Source: Dryomyza anilis (Eukaryota > Arthropoda > Insecta > Diptera > Dryomyzidae). From it: 64,000 nt of DNA. The stretch lies in contig OX638133.1 of the NCBI GenBank assembly GCA_951804985.1, forward strand, positions 34,497,963 through 34,561,962. The letters are read 5' to 3'. Positions 23,105 to 34,615 of this stretch are shown here, one piece after another (the first letter of the stretch is position 1; each line of letters opens with the position of its first letter). The notes under the pieces are model-generated. The model was not told the origin of the DNA. It was given only the letters and a program-made list of their open reading frames with translations, and did no database searches. A program made the position numbers and the translations under genes.

Positions 23105-24534
23105 GTATAACAGTAACATTTTCCTTTTGATGCAGCTAGAGGAAGAAACAGTTGTGACGACATAAAGCACTTGTACCATATATGAATAATATTAAATAAT
23201 AATAATAATAATAATAATAATAGCGTTTCCGCAGTGTTCCAGAACGAGTAAAAGGGTGTGAGGTGACCAAAATTATTTTAATATCTTTTTTAATGGATTT
23301 TAGGAACCTTTCGAAAATAATGATTTTTTTGGGATTTTTCATGATTTTTTTGTAAGGTTTGGAATTTCCCTTTTTTTATCGGTGTTTATTGTATTTTTTG
23401 GAATATTTACTACTTATTCTATGATTAAATAATAATATAATTGATTATTGATGCATATATTAACAAATATATAATTTTTCAGTTTTTTTGTTTTGCGACG
23501 ATTGTTATTTGTGACGGATGTTACAATATTTTGGATGGATATAACAACCATTTGGAATATTTATGAGACCAATGAGTATAATTAATGAATAGATACGACA
23601 AAAATCGTTATTTCTACAAAGTTTCCCAATTTGCAAAATAGTTCGCAAAATAACAATTACTATTTTTTTTTTGTGACGGGCGTTACAACTCAAAAAAGTA
23701 AAACTGTTTGGTGAATTGTCATTACTTTGAACCACTTATCACCAATGCAAAGTGTGGTATACTTTTGCAAACAAATTACCTTTTAAAATGTACTATTGAA
23801 TATTCTTTCGGATTTAAAACAACGAAACTATAGTATTTAATATATATTGCCTCAATTTTGTACTATAATAAATTTCAAAAAAAATATTTGAATTTAATTG
23901 AGAAAAAAACACATTTGCCATGCATTTTGGTGAATTCTGATTACAGCACATAAAATTAGAAATATTTCTTATGCTAAAAATCATTAAACCGCCTCAATAG
24001 GCTTAACTTTAATATATAACACCTCGGTAACGTTTTTTGTGGAATGCCCCATTTCGAAATAGTTTAAATTAAATTATTAGACATAGACAATTATTTAAAT
24101 TATTTAAATTATTAAAAAAAAAAGTTGGACAACAAAAACAACGCAACAATGTTCAAGAAATTAAGAAAATAATCATGAAATTAAGAAAAACAGTTATATA
24201 TTTTTGTTTGCTTCGATTTTTGTTGAAATTTTGTTTATTACTTTGAATATATAAAAAAATATAAGTTGATTATTTTCGAAATTCGAAAATTTCACAAAAT
24301 TATGATGATTCAAAAAAACACAACTTTTTCTTTAAGATGTAACTTCGAAAGCAATTATTCTAATATGGTAAGAATTAAATTTTATTATACATTATATTTT
24401 TTATAATTCGACTAATAGTTATTAAATTGTCGTCAAATTTTCGAACTCGAATTTCATCAAAACAGTTTTTTTGATTTGACTCAATTTTTTTTCAAAATTA
24501 GTTCTATTATTTCAAATTAAAATCAACTTTAAAT
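23105..24534. other. AT-rich noncoding stretch with a small (AAT)n run
   Basis: No gene. An (AAT) repeat of about nine units lies at 23195-23222. GTGACGGRYGTTACAA-type words occur twice (about 23510 and 23673). The remainder is AT-rich without detectable structure. Confidence 0.4.
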
Positions 24535-24842
24535 AATAATAATAGTTTGGCGCTACAGTCCTGTATAGAACTTCGGCCGAGCTCTCTCACCATTTTGAGC
24601 TGTGCGTGTTATATTTGTACTCAAAGTGGTGGGACCTACAGTTTATTGCCGAATCCGAACGGCGGGTGAGAGCTTTTCATAGGCAATGTTTTACTCTCGT
24701 AGGTTTGCCATTTACTGACGAGAGGTAGCGCGGTATAGAAAAATGTTTCTATGAAAAGACGTTGTTAGCCCCAGTCCAGGCTTGAACCGGGGACCTTTCG
24801 GCTAGCAGTCCAACGCACTAACCACTGAGCTACCGCGGCTAC
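24535..24842 (-). mobile_element. tRNA-derived SINE, full length, with 14-bp target duplication
   Basis: Inverted full-length copy with intact A box (complement TGAGCTACCGCGG) and a near-consensus body. TAAAATCAACTTTA is repeated exactly at 24518-24531 and 24843-24856, so the insertion is well defined and probably fairly recent. Confidence 0.93.
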
Positions 24843-24872
24843 TAAAATCAACTTTAGAGTGTTTAAAATCAA

Positions 24873-26140
24873 CGAGTAAAAGGGTATATTAAATTTGGTG
24901 TATCGATGGTAACCCCCAAAAGGAAGCATTTTCGGTATGGAAAAGTATATATATTCTTGATCAGCATGACCTCCTGATTCTATCCGTCTAACCGTCTGTC
25001 CGCCTGTCTGCTGAAATCACGAACACAGAAAACTAGTAGAACTAGATCAATGAAACTTCAAATTTAGATTACTTATATATGTGTATATATATATCTGCTG
25101 TATGAAAAAGAAAATTGGCATGATCGGTCTATTGTGACCTGAGAACCGACCACTTTTGTTCAAATACCTCATCCGTCCATAGGTGAATTTTAGTGTATAC
25201 CGGCTTAAATTAACTTTGTTGGTCAAATATATAAAGACTTCATGCTCAAATATATGAAAATAATGTTTCGGTCGGGCCCGACTTTGGAATACCCTACACC
25301 TTTGGTGGGGATATTAATGTGGGCTATTTAATTTCACACCTTAATTTTAAAGTTTTTAATTATGCTGAACCTCTCCACCCTCAGAATATTATTCATATAT
25401 CAGAAATTTACGTCTTATATCCCCATAAATTAAAAAATGTATATAAAAGTATAAAAAACTAAAAAAAAAAATTGAAAAATATAATTGGGCGGACCACGCC
25501 TATATTTTAAATTTTGAAAGGCTAATATTTCATAGATTTGATTTTAATAATTTACAGATCAAATTTCCAATATGAAAACCCGGGAAATAATGAAAAAAAA
25601 AAGTGGGCGGATCACGCCCATTTTTGGACCACGTATTTATAGGTGAATTCTAACAATACTTTTTAAATTTTATAACTATACCTTGAATACTTTTCGAGTT
25701 ATTAGTTCCGAAAGAGTTGACTGATTTGGCTCATTTTCAAACTCAGTTCCTACTTTTGGCTAAAATATATTGAGACGAAATTTTATCGCATTCTGACAGA
25801 CAGACAGACAGACAGACAGACGGAGAATATATATACTTTTCCATACCGGACACGCCTCCTAAGGGGCGTTACAATATATGCACAAAGTTAATATACCCTG
25901 TACCTCATAGGTGTAGGGTATAAAAATGTCGAAATTCGCTAAACCTACTCAGTTGTACATATGGGTATCAAATAAAAAGAATTTCTGCAGCGATTACAAG
26001 TTTGTAGTTATTTTTAGGATTCGTAAACCCTGGTGACCTATACACCACTTTAAATGGTTATCGTACACATTATCACATATGTGTAGTGCATTAATAGTCG
26101 GCTTGGACCGACTATAAATTTGATAATTCTTACCACAAAA
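24873..26140 (+). mobile_element. B2 Helentron/mini-me-like repeat interrupted by B1
   Basis: The B2 5' part (24873-25268) has GAGTAAAAGGGTATATT, the ATATATATTCTTGATCAGC core and a short GTCY run. The 3' part (25926-26140) resumes with CATATGGGTATCAAAT, GGTGACCTATACACCACTTT and the hairpin GTCGGCTTGGACCGAC. The break coincides with the ends of an inverted B1 copy. Confidence 0.82.
25269..25925 (-). mobile_element. B1 Helentron-like repeat nested in B2
   Basis: Inverted B1 from CGGTCGGGCCCGAC to GTACCTCATAGGTGTAGGGT. The GTCY region has been shortened: the block between 'CATTCTGA' and (CAGA)n is missing the piece that includes the TAGCCATGTC word of other copies. Being inside B2, it is younger than that copy. 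Confidence 0.87.
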
Positions 26141-28084
26141 TAAAAATAAATACACCTTAAAGGTAAGACAATGTAGTATAACTAAAGTTTTTGAGAATTT
26201 TATGGTTTCGGGGTAAAAACACCAACGAACTAATTTCCCCTACCCCTTCAGAAATAATTAAAATTTGTTACAAATCTTGTACATTATTAAACTAAGATAA
26301 AATAAAAATGTTGGGCCACTAGTCTTAAAGTTTAACTGAACAGCTATGCTTAAGATCATTCCTCAAAGACTAGAAATGTCTGCAACATAGTAGAAAACTG
26401 TTAAATCCTTGTTAAATGGTAATGATGGGATTCGAATCTATTATCATTAATATTCCCCAAGATATGGCGTAATGTGTTCGACACAAATCGTACTTCCGTA
26501 AAAATTACAAAAAAGTAGAAAATTGTTGTTTATCGAAGCTGTAAAATTTCTTGATATAAAATTTGTATTAAAGATTTTAAAATAATAACCTTAGATTTTT
26601 AAATAATAACCTTACGACTTACATATTTTTCAGATATTTCTAATTAAGACTTACATTTCGATTAATGTCAAATATGTCACCTACCAACAAATAAGAGATA
26701 TGTAATCTGCTAACTGATTTCTAAATCCAAACCTCAAAAAATCATTCAATTGCAAACACAACATATTAATAAATGCAATTCTCAAAGGACCGTAGCAAAA
26801 GAAAAAAAAAGGACCTCTATCAAAAACCAACAGACGGATAGACCCACACGTAAGCACATTCATTTACTTTGTAAATTTGGCAGTAAATATGCTGTCATGG
26901 CATAGTTTCCGGTGTCATTAACTATGTGCTGCTGCTCCGGCTGCCCTTCAACTAGCGCCATTACGAGATTTGTGTGTATGTGATTTTACTTTCTCTGCTA
27001 CGAATCTCATCTTGTCTATAGGTTTCCATTGCTTTTTGTTCTTGCTTCTGTAGTTCCTGTGAGCTTCATTTAAATGTCCTTAAATATTTCACTTTACCTT
27101 CAAGCCTTACCTACTACTAAATGTTACTTTGCGATACTTTACGACGCACATTAGTCTAACTAGGATAATTTATGTGCTGCGTAAGTTGGGTCCCTTGGAA
27201 TGTCTCGGAGTGCAGCCGCCGTTTTGCACCGAAGTTTCCCAGCCCATTACGTTGGTGGGGGGGAGATGGTGGGCGACTCTATTATGTCTTGCGCTATCTG
27301 GGCGCAGCATCAGTTGTGAATTGTTTTACTGGCTTAAATCCATGAAATGTTTGCCATTTCCACCTGGTGGTTTTTATTTCCAGAGCCATGCCACAGAGGT
27401 CTAGGCTCCCTGCGTTTGTGTTTCAGTCTGACTTCATTCTCCGTTTCTACTTAGTCCTCCACTTTGGCTGCTTGTATTTCTTTCGTATTCATTGTTTATT
27501 CTCATTCTTTGGGCTGTTGAGTGCGACTTTTGTGCGTTACTCGTTAGGTAACTTCCGATTTAGCACCACCCGCAGCCGGAATACAGGCTGTGTTTATTTA
27601 ACATTGGTTCTGTCAGCCGGTCAGACCCCGCCGCGGCGGTACGTTTTGTTGCACCGGTAAATATTTGGCAGACAAAGGAAAACTTTGCAGACGCACACCT
27701 GGTTGGTGGTATTGAGGCTGTTCTTGAGGCTGCAAATTAGCTGTTCAAGGTTTCACCTACAGCAGCAATTGTTTTCTGCTCTCAGTTTATTTAAGTAGTG
27801 TGGGTACGTGTTAGTAATGTAATTGCTCAAAAGGTGTCGAATTCTCAAATCGACATAAAAAGAAATAAATTAGTTAGGCTATTTTTTTATAAGTATTAAA
27901 TTGACCATTTAGAACAAGTTTTGACTAAACAAAATGACAACAAAATTTTGCCATGGGCTTCCCATAATTCGCGGTTGTTGATTTTGACTAAATACTCAGT
28001 TTTTTTTTATTACGTAATGGTTTTAATAAAATTGCTTTCGAAGTTTCCGTCACTTTTCAGCCTCTTTTTAGAAGTAAAAAATAT
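26141..28084. other. Noncoding region with a GC-balanced unique core
   Basis: About 26880-27800 is distinctly less AT-rich and unique within the window. ORFs at 27129-27404 and 27367-27660 overlap in different frames and show no family features. It may be intronic or regulatory. The 26141-26880 part is AT-rich and holds nothing recognisable. Confidence 0.35.
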
Positions 28085-28275
28085 AGTCCCTTACAATACA
28101 AGTTTTTCAAAAAACTGTAACCGCAATTTTTCTTTCAATTGTCAATACCTGTTACAATATATCGACAAATACTATTATTCACATAAGTTTTATAGATATT
28201 TGGATCTAAATTCAAAAAATATTGATTTTGATTTTCTATTTTTTAGCGAATTTTTTAGTACTTTAAATCTAATTA

Positions 28276-28490
28276 AAGGGTTTTTCAATAAGAGCGCTAC
28301 AAAAGTTTTTTTCAAGGTTTGCCATTTCATAATGAAAAAAAATTTACTAATGAAATTCGAAGTCGTATATCTTTCCATCATGAAATGGCAAACCTTATTG
28401 AAGAAAAATGTCAAAAGAGTGGCAAGAAATATGGCGTCGTTTGCTGTCCCTGTCGCTCTACTTTTGTAGCGTCCCTGTTGAAAAATCCTT
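28276..28490 (-). mobile_element. Internally deleted rosa-type mariner
   Basis: 215 bp with the ends AAGGGTTTTTCAATAAGAGC and complement of CTTTTGTAGCGTCCCTGTTG. The right 100 bp match 4411-4505 of the autonomous relic, including the transposase start region. All catalytic parts are gone. The 182-codon ORF reading through it has no meaning. Confidence 0.88.
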
Positions 28491-29722
28491 AATATATGGG
28501 CCATTCCACACCAAATCGACCAGCGGTTGGAACTCACCTTCTTCGATTGCAATGAAATTTTGGCAACTGATAGAGGGTATCGAGACATGCACTAAACAAA
28601 AAAAAAGTGCCAAAAATCACTTTTGTACTGTTGTTCATATTTAAATATCTTTTGAACTAGAAATGCTAGAAACTCCGTTAATGGCTCGTTTTAAAGCTAA
28701 TAGAACAAGCTTTTAGAAAAATTAAGTTGTAATTTCCAAACGGTAACATGTGGCCCGTAGTCATTATCCTTGCACTTCAAAATTGTGGTCCTTAAAAATG
28801 ACCCTTTTTAAAATTCTGAAAAAAATTCTAAATTTTCGTCAATTTATTGTTAATGTTCATGCAAAATTTCAAGATGGTATTTTGATTGCATCATATTTAA
28901 AAAAATAATTTTCTAAATTTTTTTTTTTTTTGTATAGAAAAAAAAAAAAAATGTTGTCTACACTAAAAGTTGTAATAATTCCTGAATATATATGTAACTC
29001 TGATTTCTAAAATGAAGTCAGTTTTATCATATTCAATCTAGTTTTTGAGATATTGATTTTGGCATATAGTTTTTACGATTTTCGAAAAATGGTATATATT
29101 TCAAAAACTAGAGATAATTTGATGAAACTGACGCCATTTTCGAAATTAGAGTTACAAATACATTGAAAAACGATTGCAAATTTTACTTTTGAAAAAAATA
29201 TATTTTTTTTTAAACAAAAAATATTGATAAAATGTAGGAAATAATTTTTTAAAATATGATGCCATCAAAATACCATCTTGAAATTTTGAATGAACATTTA
29301 TAATAAATTGACGAAAACTTAGGATTTTTTTCAGAATTTTAAAAAGGGTCCTTTTTAAGGACATCAATTTTGAAGTGCAGGGATAATGACCACGGGCCAC
29401 ATGTTACTGTTTGGAAATTACAAATTAATTTTTCTAAAAGTTTGTTCTATTAGCTTTAAAACGAGCTATTAACGGAGTTTCTAGCATTTCTAGTTCAAGA
29501 AATATTTAAATATGAACAACAGTACAAAAGTGATTTTTTGCACTTTTTTTCCAACTTTGAGCCACTGTATATCTGGAAGTAGTGGTCGGAAAAAATAAAA
29601 AAAAAATGTTTAGTGCATGTCTCGATACGCTTTATCAGTTGCCAAAAGTTCATTAATATCGAAAAGGTAAAATCTCAAATTTGACTTTTTTTGGTCGATA
29701 TGGTGTGGAATGGTCCATATAT
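28491..29722. mobile_element. Long palindromic (foldback) element D, complete
   Basis: Outer ends ATATGGGCCATTCCACACCA and the complement TGGTGTGGAATGGTCCATAT. The arms of about 550-600 bp pair over their whole length (for example TCTAGAAACTCCGTTAA-like words on the left and their complement on the right), with the centre near 29080. It is non-coding. A transcript would form a long stem with many mismatches. A half copy lies at 61835-62737. The empty site is visible in segment E copy 2 (CTAATGATATATAA). Confidence 0.82.
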
Positions 29723-30260
29723 AAAAATGATTTACGTTTATGTAGTACATAGTTTAAAGTAACGAGCAAAATAATTTTTTTTCTATTTGTTTTCATTTTT
29801 AAAATATGCCTTACCAACACCGTTTCCGTTACAAACGGGTTTATTTTAAAAATAAGTTAGTAATTTTAAGAGTTACTTTGGACTCTGTTCTATATAACTA
29901 TAAATCTTTTTAGTTAATAATTAAATCCTAAATGAATAAAATATTTTCTAAAAATATCAAAATTTTCCGAGTTTAGGTCAAATTATATTAAAAACTTATT
30001 AGAATATTAGCATTCATTAGTATACTAAAATGAGTCTAGACAATTAAAAGAAAAATTGCGTTTAAGTTTTTTTTGTTAAACTATTTTCCAGAGAAATATA
30101 TTTTATTATTAGAAGTTGTGGTTCAGAGCGGCTTAAAAATACTTTTGAAATTTTCTCAAAAACGATACATAATAGAAAAAAAATCTGAGATTGCAGTCAA
30201 ACTCAGAACCAGCGAATTATATAGAATTCATGTATGGGATGTTCATGTCAATTCAATAAA

Positions 30261-31304
30261 CTTTTGAATATTAGTCCAAGGATTACACTAAATACATATT
30301 CCTGCAATATATATTAAAAATTTGTATTTCATAATTTGGAATGCATTTCTAGATACTTTATAAGTAATCCGAAATGGCCTTGCTGTTTTTTTAATTTTTT
30401 TCTTTTGAGGCGTGCTTGCTAAATGAAGACATTCGCATATTTGTACACGTACTTGGTTCTTTTTTCTTATGCATATTTTTGCTGCTCATTTTCATTCATT
30501 CTTTTCTTCTATTCTGAAAAAAATTCTGAAAAAAAACATTTTTTTTTTATTTCTATTTCTGCAGAGGATTCTCTATGGTCTTGCGTCTCTTTATGCCATG
30601 TCTCGCTACGATATGAAGTGGTACTTGTTTGACATACTGACATCGGTCCTAATATAATCACACTCATGTTTAACATACAAATTTGTGCTACTTGTTCCGC
30701 AGAATTTTTAGAATTTCGTTTTTTGTATAACTTTTCATTGTTGGATATCTTCATATTGGGGTTGTCATCTTGTCGGGTTTTTTTCTGCTTTTCAGGAAGT
30801 TCATGCAAGTTACTTGGTGCATTTTAGGAAATAGTTGAAACTCCAGCTAGACCATAGATTGTTGATGTGGCGGCAATGTACGAATTCAAATATATTTCAA
30901 AATGTATTTGTTAAATGCGTGCACGGAGGGAAAAAAATTCAAAATCCAGTGAAATCAAAAAATATACGGAGCGATAAACAGTTAAACAGAAAAATTCTTA
31001 AATTTAAGAAACAGATCTACTTAGGTGTCAAAAAAGTAACTCAGTAGTATAATTCTTATCATGATACCTAAGATAATAATTCTGCATTATCATGAAAAAT
31101 TACAGTTAGTTTCTTTTTTGATACCTAAGAACATATTGTCTGAATATATAGAAAATTAGTTTTAGTTACTTTCAACAGAGAGGCAGACACACTAACAAAT
31201 AGATGACGACCACGCAAAACAAAGCATACGAGATAATATTAGAGAAAAAGAAATATCGATAAAAACGACAGCAGATACATGAACAAGTGTTCTTTTTTCG
31301 AAGA
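30261..31304. other. AT-rich noncoding stretch
   Basis: No gene recognised. Overlapping ORFs on both strands at 30423-30808 are shadows of each other. Confidence 0.4.
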
Positions 31305-31451
31305 ATCCCCAGATAAAAAATATACAAGGAAACAGGTATTATAGTTGTAGTTTTGAGGAAAACTCACAGGAATATGGTACGAAATACACATTGAATAGCA
31401 GGCATTTTGAATTTTTGAAAATAAGCAAGTTCCCTATAGCAGCATTTACGC

Positions 31452-31800
31452 CGTAAACTGGTATGTTCAAGCCTACTCCAAGCAGGCAAAAGTATTTTTC
31501 TGTTAGTTTTGGTTTTGAAGTTTTGAAAGGTATCTTTATAGCTAGAATATGGAAGGGAAAGGTAGCCTGCGAGTAGCAGGCAAACACATTGTATAGGAAA
31601 ATCTGTTTTGAAAATTTGAAAAGCTTCTTCATAGTACGAAACTGAAAGGGAAAGGTAGCCTGCGAGTAGCAGGCAAACACATTGTATAAGAATTTCTGTT
31701 TTGAAATTTTAAAAAGCTTCTTCATAGTAGGAAACTGAAAGGGAAAGTTAGCCTGCGAGTACCAGGCAAACACACTGTGTAGGAATTTCTGTTTTGAAAT
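31452..31800 (+). repeat. 93-bp tandem repeat, three clear units
   Basis: The GAAACTGAAAGGGAAAGGTA block recurs at about 31545, 31638 and 31731, an exact 93-bp period, with a diverged earlier unit before it. Because 93 is divisible by three, one minus-strand frame (31339-31866) stays open and reads a 31-residue repeat. This is expected from the period and is not evidence of a gene. Confidence 0.9.
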
Positions 31801-32359
31801 TTTTAAAGCCTGATCAACAAGTTGTCGACTGAAATTTTTGTTTACAAATATCAATTTTAACTTCAAAATTTTTCAGTATTGAAAATTTTTGTCATTTGTA
31901 AACATCGATGTTTACTTTCGTCGGTTTGCAACACGAATTGTTTTAATTAAAACATGAAAATGTGCCGTATTGACGTGGATTTGCGTATTGCAGAAGATTA
32001 TTGCTGATATCAACATAATCATCAAAAGTGCACAGCGAATAGTTTTAACCGTCATGACGCCCGAAACAAAAACTTCTTGCTGTACAAAAACAAACACATG
32101 TTGTTGTTAATATACACGTGTTTTGTTATTGCTTTCTGCAATCACTTTTTTGGAAAAATTGCAAACACAATAACGAAACAATTCGGAGTTCCTTCAGAAA
32201 ACATATGCGAATACAGCAATAGAGAATCGAAACGTTTGAGTTTTTCGCGAAAATTTAACAAACAAAATTCGTCGGTGTTATTGTACAACAAGCAGTTTAT
32301 GGTACTGTATATATGTTTATGCTCCCTACCTTTCCCTACCATTTTGCTTCCAGCACATT

Positions 32360-32715
32360 GCCTACTTTACCCTGCTTGTGCTACCATTTTGCTTACACCT
32401 GTTTGGCTACCATACCCTACCCTGCCTGTCAGTTTCCTACCAATTTTCATGCTATAGCAGGGAACTAGCAGCTTTTGTCCACATTCCCACCGTTGCCTAC
32501 CTCAAAGCTTCATATAAAATGTGATTTCAATAACTACCTTACCCTGTCTGTGCCTACCATTTTGCTTACACTTGTTTGGCTACCATACCCTACCCATGCC
32601 TGTCAGTTCCCTACCAATTTTGTTTTCATGCTATAGCAGGGAACTAGCAGCTTTTGTCCACATTCGCACCTTTGTCTACCTCAAAGCTTCATATAAGATG
32701 TGATTTCAATGCGTA
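32360..32715 (+). repeat. 173-bp tandem repeat, two units
   Basis: Two near-identical units starting at CTTACACCTGTTTGGCTACC (32392) and CTTACACTTGTTTGGCTACC (32565), each with ATAGCAGGGAACTAGCAGCT and CCTCAAAGCTTCATATAA. They form the right arm of element H copy 2. Confidence 0.9.
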
Positions 32716-33084
32716 CAGGTAGCTTGTTTGCCTGCATATTTCGAACCACTTGCCTGCTTAAAATTTTGTCTGGGGATTCAGCAACAATTTTGCGTGTTAT
32801 TTTTGGTTTTTAATAGTCTGTGTTCAACATAATACTCAAAATAATTTCTAGGACATATTACGAAATATTTTTTCGTTATTTTCAATTTCGTAAAATACAT
32901 GAATAATTCGTAGAATACTCGAAAAATTTTTTTTTACGAACGACTACTATATTATACGAATCAATATTCGTAAAATTAAAACAACAACAATATTACGAAT
33001 ATTTCGTTTAAATTTCGTTAAATAATTTTCTATTACAATTTGTTTACGAAAGAATAACATATTATTACGAAAAGAGGTAATTTT

Positions 33085-33600
33085 CTCCACTGTGCAAGCA
33101 ATCAACAATAATAAATGAGACGCAAGACAATTCAGCGCACTAAGCAATGTGTTAGAAAGAGACGGAAGATCATTCTGCGCACTGAGGCAGTGTGCGAGAA
33201 AGAGATGGAAGATCAGCGCATTAAAACACATGAGTGCGAATGAGATGCCAATAGCATGCGTCATTCACGAAACGAGTAGAAGGTTCTCGAAACAAGTCGA
33301 AGCTTGTCGAAACGTGTCGAACTGATGCATGCAGTATATAAGACCGCGCATCTGAGGCACTGTACTTCAGTTGTGATTTAATAGTGAACTAGTGCGTCTC
33401 GTGATTGAACATTGTAAAGATAAATTGTAGTAATTAAGCAGTTGATATAAGTGATTATTCTTTAAGTTGTTATTTAAATTAATAAAGTTAATTAATACTA
33501 GTTGAAATAATACTAGTTAAAACCAAATATTAGAGTGTTTTTATTTTGTACACAATCCAGCGATACGAACTCGTAGAACAGTTTTCCGTAGACTGAATTT
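33085..33600 (+). mobile_element. Candidate solo LTR or LTR-like promoter unit
   Basis: Roughly 500 bp of different composition inside element R. It carries TATATAAG (33335-33342), an exact fly initiator TCAGTT with the expected +1 A at 33369, 34 bp after the TATA start, and AATAAAG at 33481 about 110 bp downstream: the U3-R-U5 order of an insect LTR. It may begin TGTGCAAGC and end GTAGAACA, but I could not find an exact target duplication. It could instead be a host promoter fragment. Confidence 0.45.
33335..33374 (+). promoter_or_regulatory. TATA box plus initiator
   Basis: TATATAAG is followed, at near-canonical spacing, by ACTTCAGTTG, a perfect match to the arthropod initiator TCAGTT. 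Transcription would start at about 33369 and run rightward. A signal this complete is uncommon in the window. Confidence 0.55.
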
Positions 33601-34289
33601 TCGTAACAATATTTTACGAATAAATTACTGAACTTTCGTAAATTTTGAAGCTATATACAGTATTTTACGAAACATTCTTGTTTTTAAGAATCATTTGTAA
33701 TAACAGAAATCAGTTGCGTCAAATATTAACTTGGAGCTGCATTTTATTTATATCGCGGTCGCAAGGACATATTTATAAAATAAAAAGAGTTTTAAAATGT
33801 GTTCTGTGTTAGTTCTGTTTATGTCAAAAGTTAAAAATTTCATATATCTTATTTTTCATATTTTTATGTATCACCATTTTCATCATCAGTTTTTTTTTAC
33901 AAGACATTCGTGTATTTTACGAAAATTCGTAAAATGTTTCATATATATAATAAAAGTACGAATAATTTCGTAAAATGTACGAATATATTCGTAAAAATGT
34001 ACACAAATATTAAATAAATTACAAATTTTTGTATTAAGTACAAATGGCTTTCGTAGATAAAAACAACGAATAGTTTTGTAAAATAAACTATTAATATTCG
34101 TAATTTTATCAAAAATTTAAGAAAGTTCTTTCCTGTATTTTACAAAATATTTCGTGGTTAACGATTTTTTTCGTAAAAACAAGAACGATTTGTGTATTTT
34201 AAGCAGATTTTAGTTTGAGTGTACTGTCGGACGTTGTTATTATAAAAATTGTTTCAATACATGCTTTTATTCATAAATATTATGAAGTT

Positions 34290-34615
34290 ACAAAAAAATT
34301 AATTGACTGGAAAAAAAAATCATTAAAAAATTTCCAAAAAAAATATTTTTTGGAAAAAATTTTGAAAACAAATTTAAAAAATAAAATTCTAAAAAAAATT
34401 ATTGATTACAAACAATTTCAGAAAAAAACAATTAAATAAAAAAACTTTTAATTGATTGGAAAAGAAATGCATTCAAAAATTTCCAAAAAAAAATATTTTT
34501 TGGAAAAAATTTTGAAAACAAATTTCTAAAAAAAAAATTTCTAAAAAAAGTTTTTTGATTCCAAAAAATTTCAGAAAAAAAACAATTAAATAAAAAAAAC
34601 TTTTGGATTTTTTTT
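34290..34615 (+). repeat. A-rich tandem duplication, about 149-bp period
   Basis: AATTGACTGGAAAAAAAAAT at 34301 and AATTGATTGGAAAAGAAAT at 34450 start two similar A-rich units, each containing TTTCCAAAAAAAA, TTTTGGAAAAAATTTTG and CAATTTCAGAAAAAA-like words. Confidence 0.75.

Larger units (their letters stand above)
28085..30260 (+). repeat. Duplicated noncoding segment E, copy 1, with insertions
   Basis: Three blocks align in order with 53480-56260: 28110-28270 (CGACAAATACTATTATT and ATTTGGATCTAAA), 29720-29808 (AAAAATGATTTA and CATTTTTAAAATATGC), and 30190-30240 (AAACTCAGAACCAGC and TGTATGGGATG). In this copy the first two blocks are separated by a rosa-type deletion derivative and a foldback element. 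In the other copy they are separated by B1. No protein is apparent. It is an old low-copy duplication of unknown nature. Confidence 0.6.
31305..32776. mobile_element. Foldback/Galileo-like element H, copy 2
   Basis: Bounded by GAATCCCCAGATAAAA and the complement of TTTTGTCTGGGGATTC. The left arm holds 93-bp tandem repeats rich in GTAGCCTGCGAGTAGCAGG. The right arm holds 173-bp tandem repeats of complementary character (GTTTGGCTACCATACCCTAC). The unique middle (about 31870-32330) matches copy 1 at 18410-19935. Long inverted arms made of tandem repeats around a unique core are typical of foldback elements of flies. No transposase is visible, so it would be non-autonomous. Confidence 0.7.
32829..34221. 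mobile_element. Palindromic TTCGTAAAA-rich element R with an internal insertion
   Basis: Both flanks (32830-33080 and 33590-34215) are dense in TTCGTAAAAT and its complement ATTTTACGAA. The ends ACTCAAAATAA and the complement of TTAGTTTGAGT suggest short terminal inverted repeats. The middle 500 bp are unrelated to this pattern and are described separately. The exact limits and class are uncertain. Confidence 0.5.

Noticed and set aside
26400..26490. Possible decayed SINE head
   Set aside because: Only vague resemblance to the B-box side (GGGATTCGAATC); no body or tail follows.
27129..27660. Two ORFs in the GC-balanced core
   Set aside because: Overlapping frames, no recognisable family, no splice signals pairing them.
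27921..28588. ORFs of 182 and 132 codons on opposite strands
   Set aside because: They run through a deleted mariner and its unrelated flank, so they cannot be one ancestral protein.
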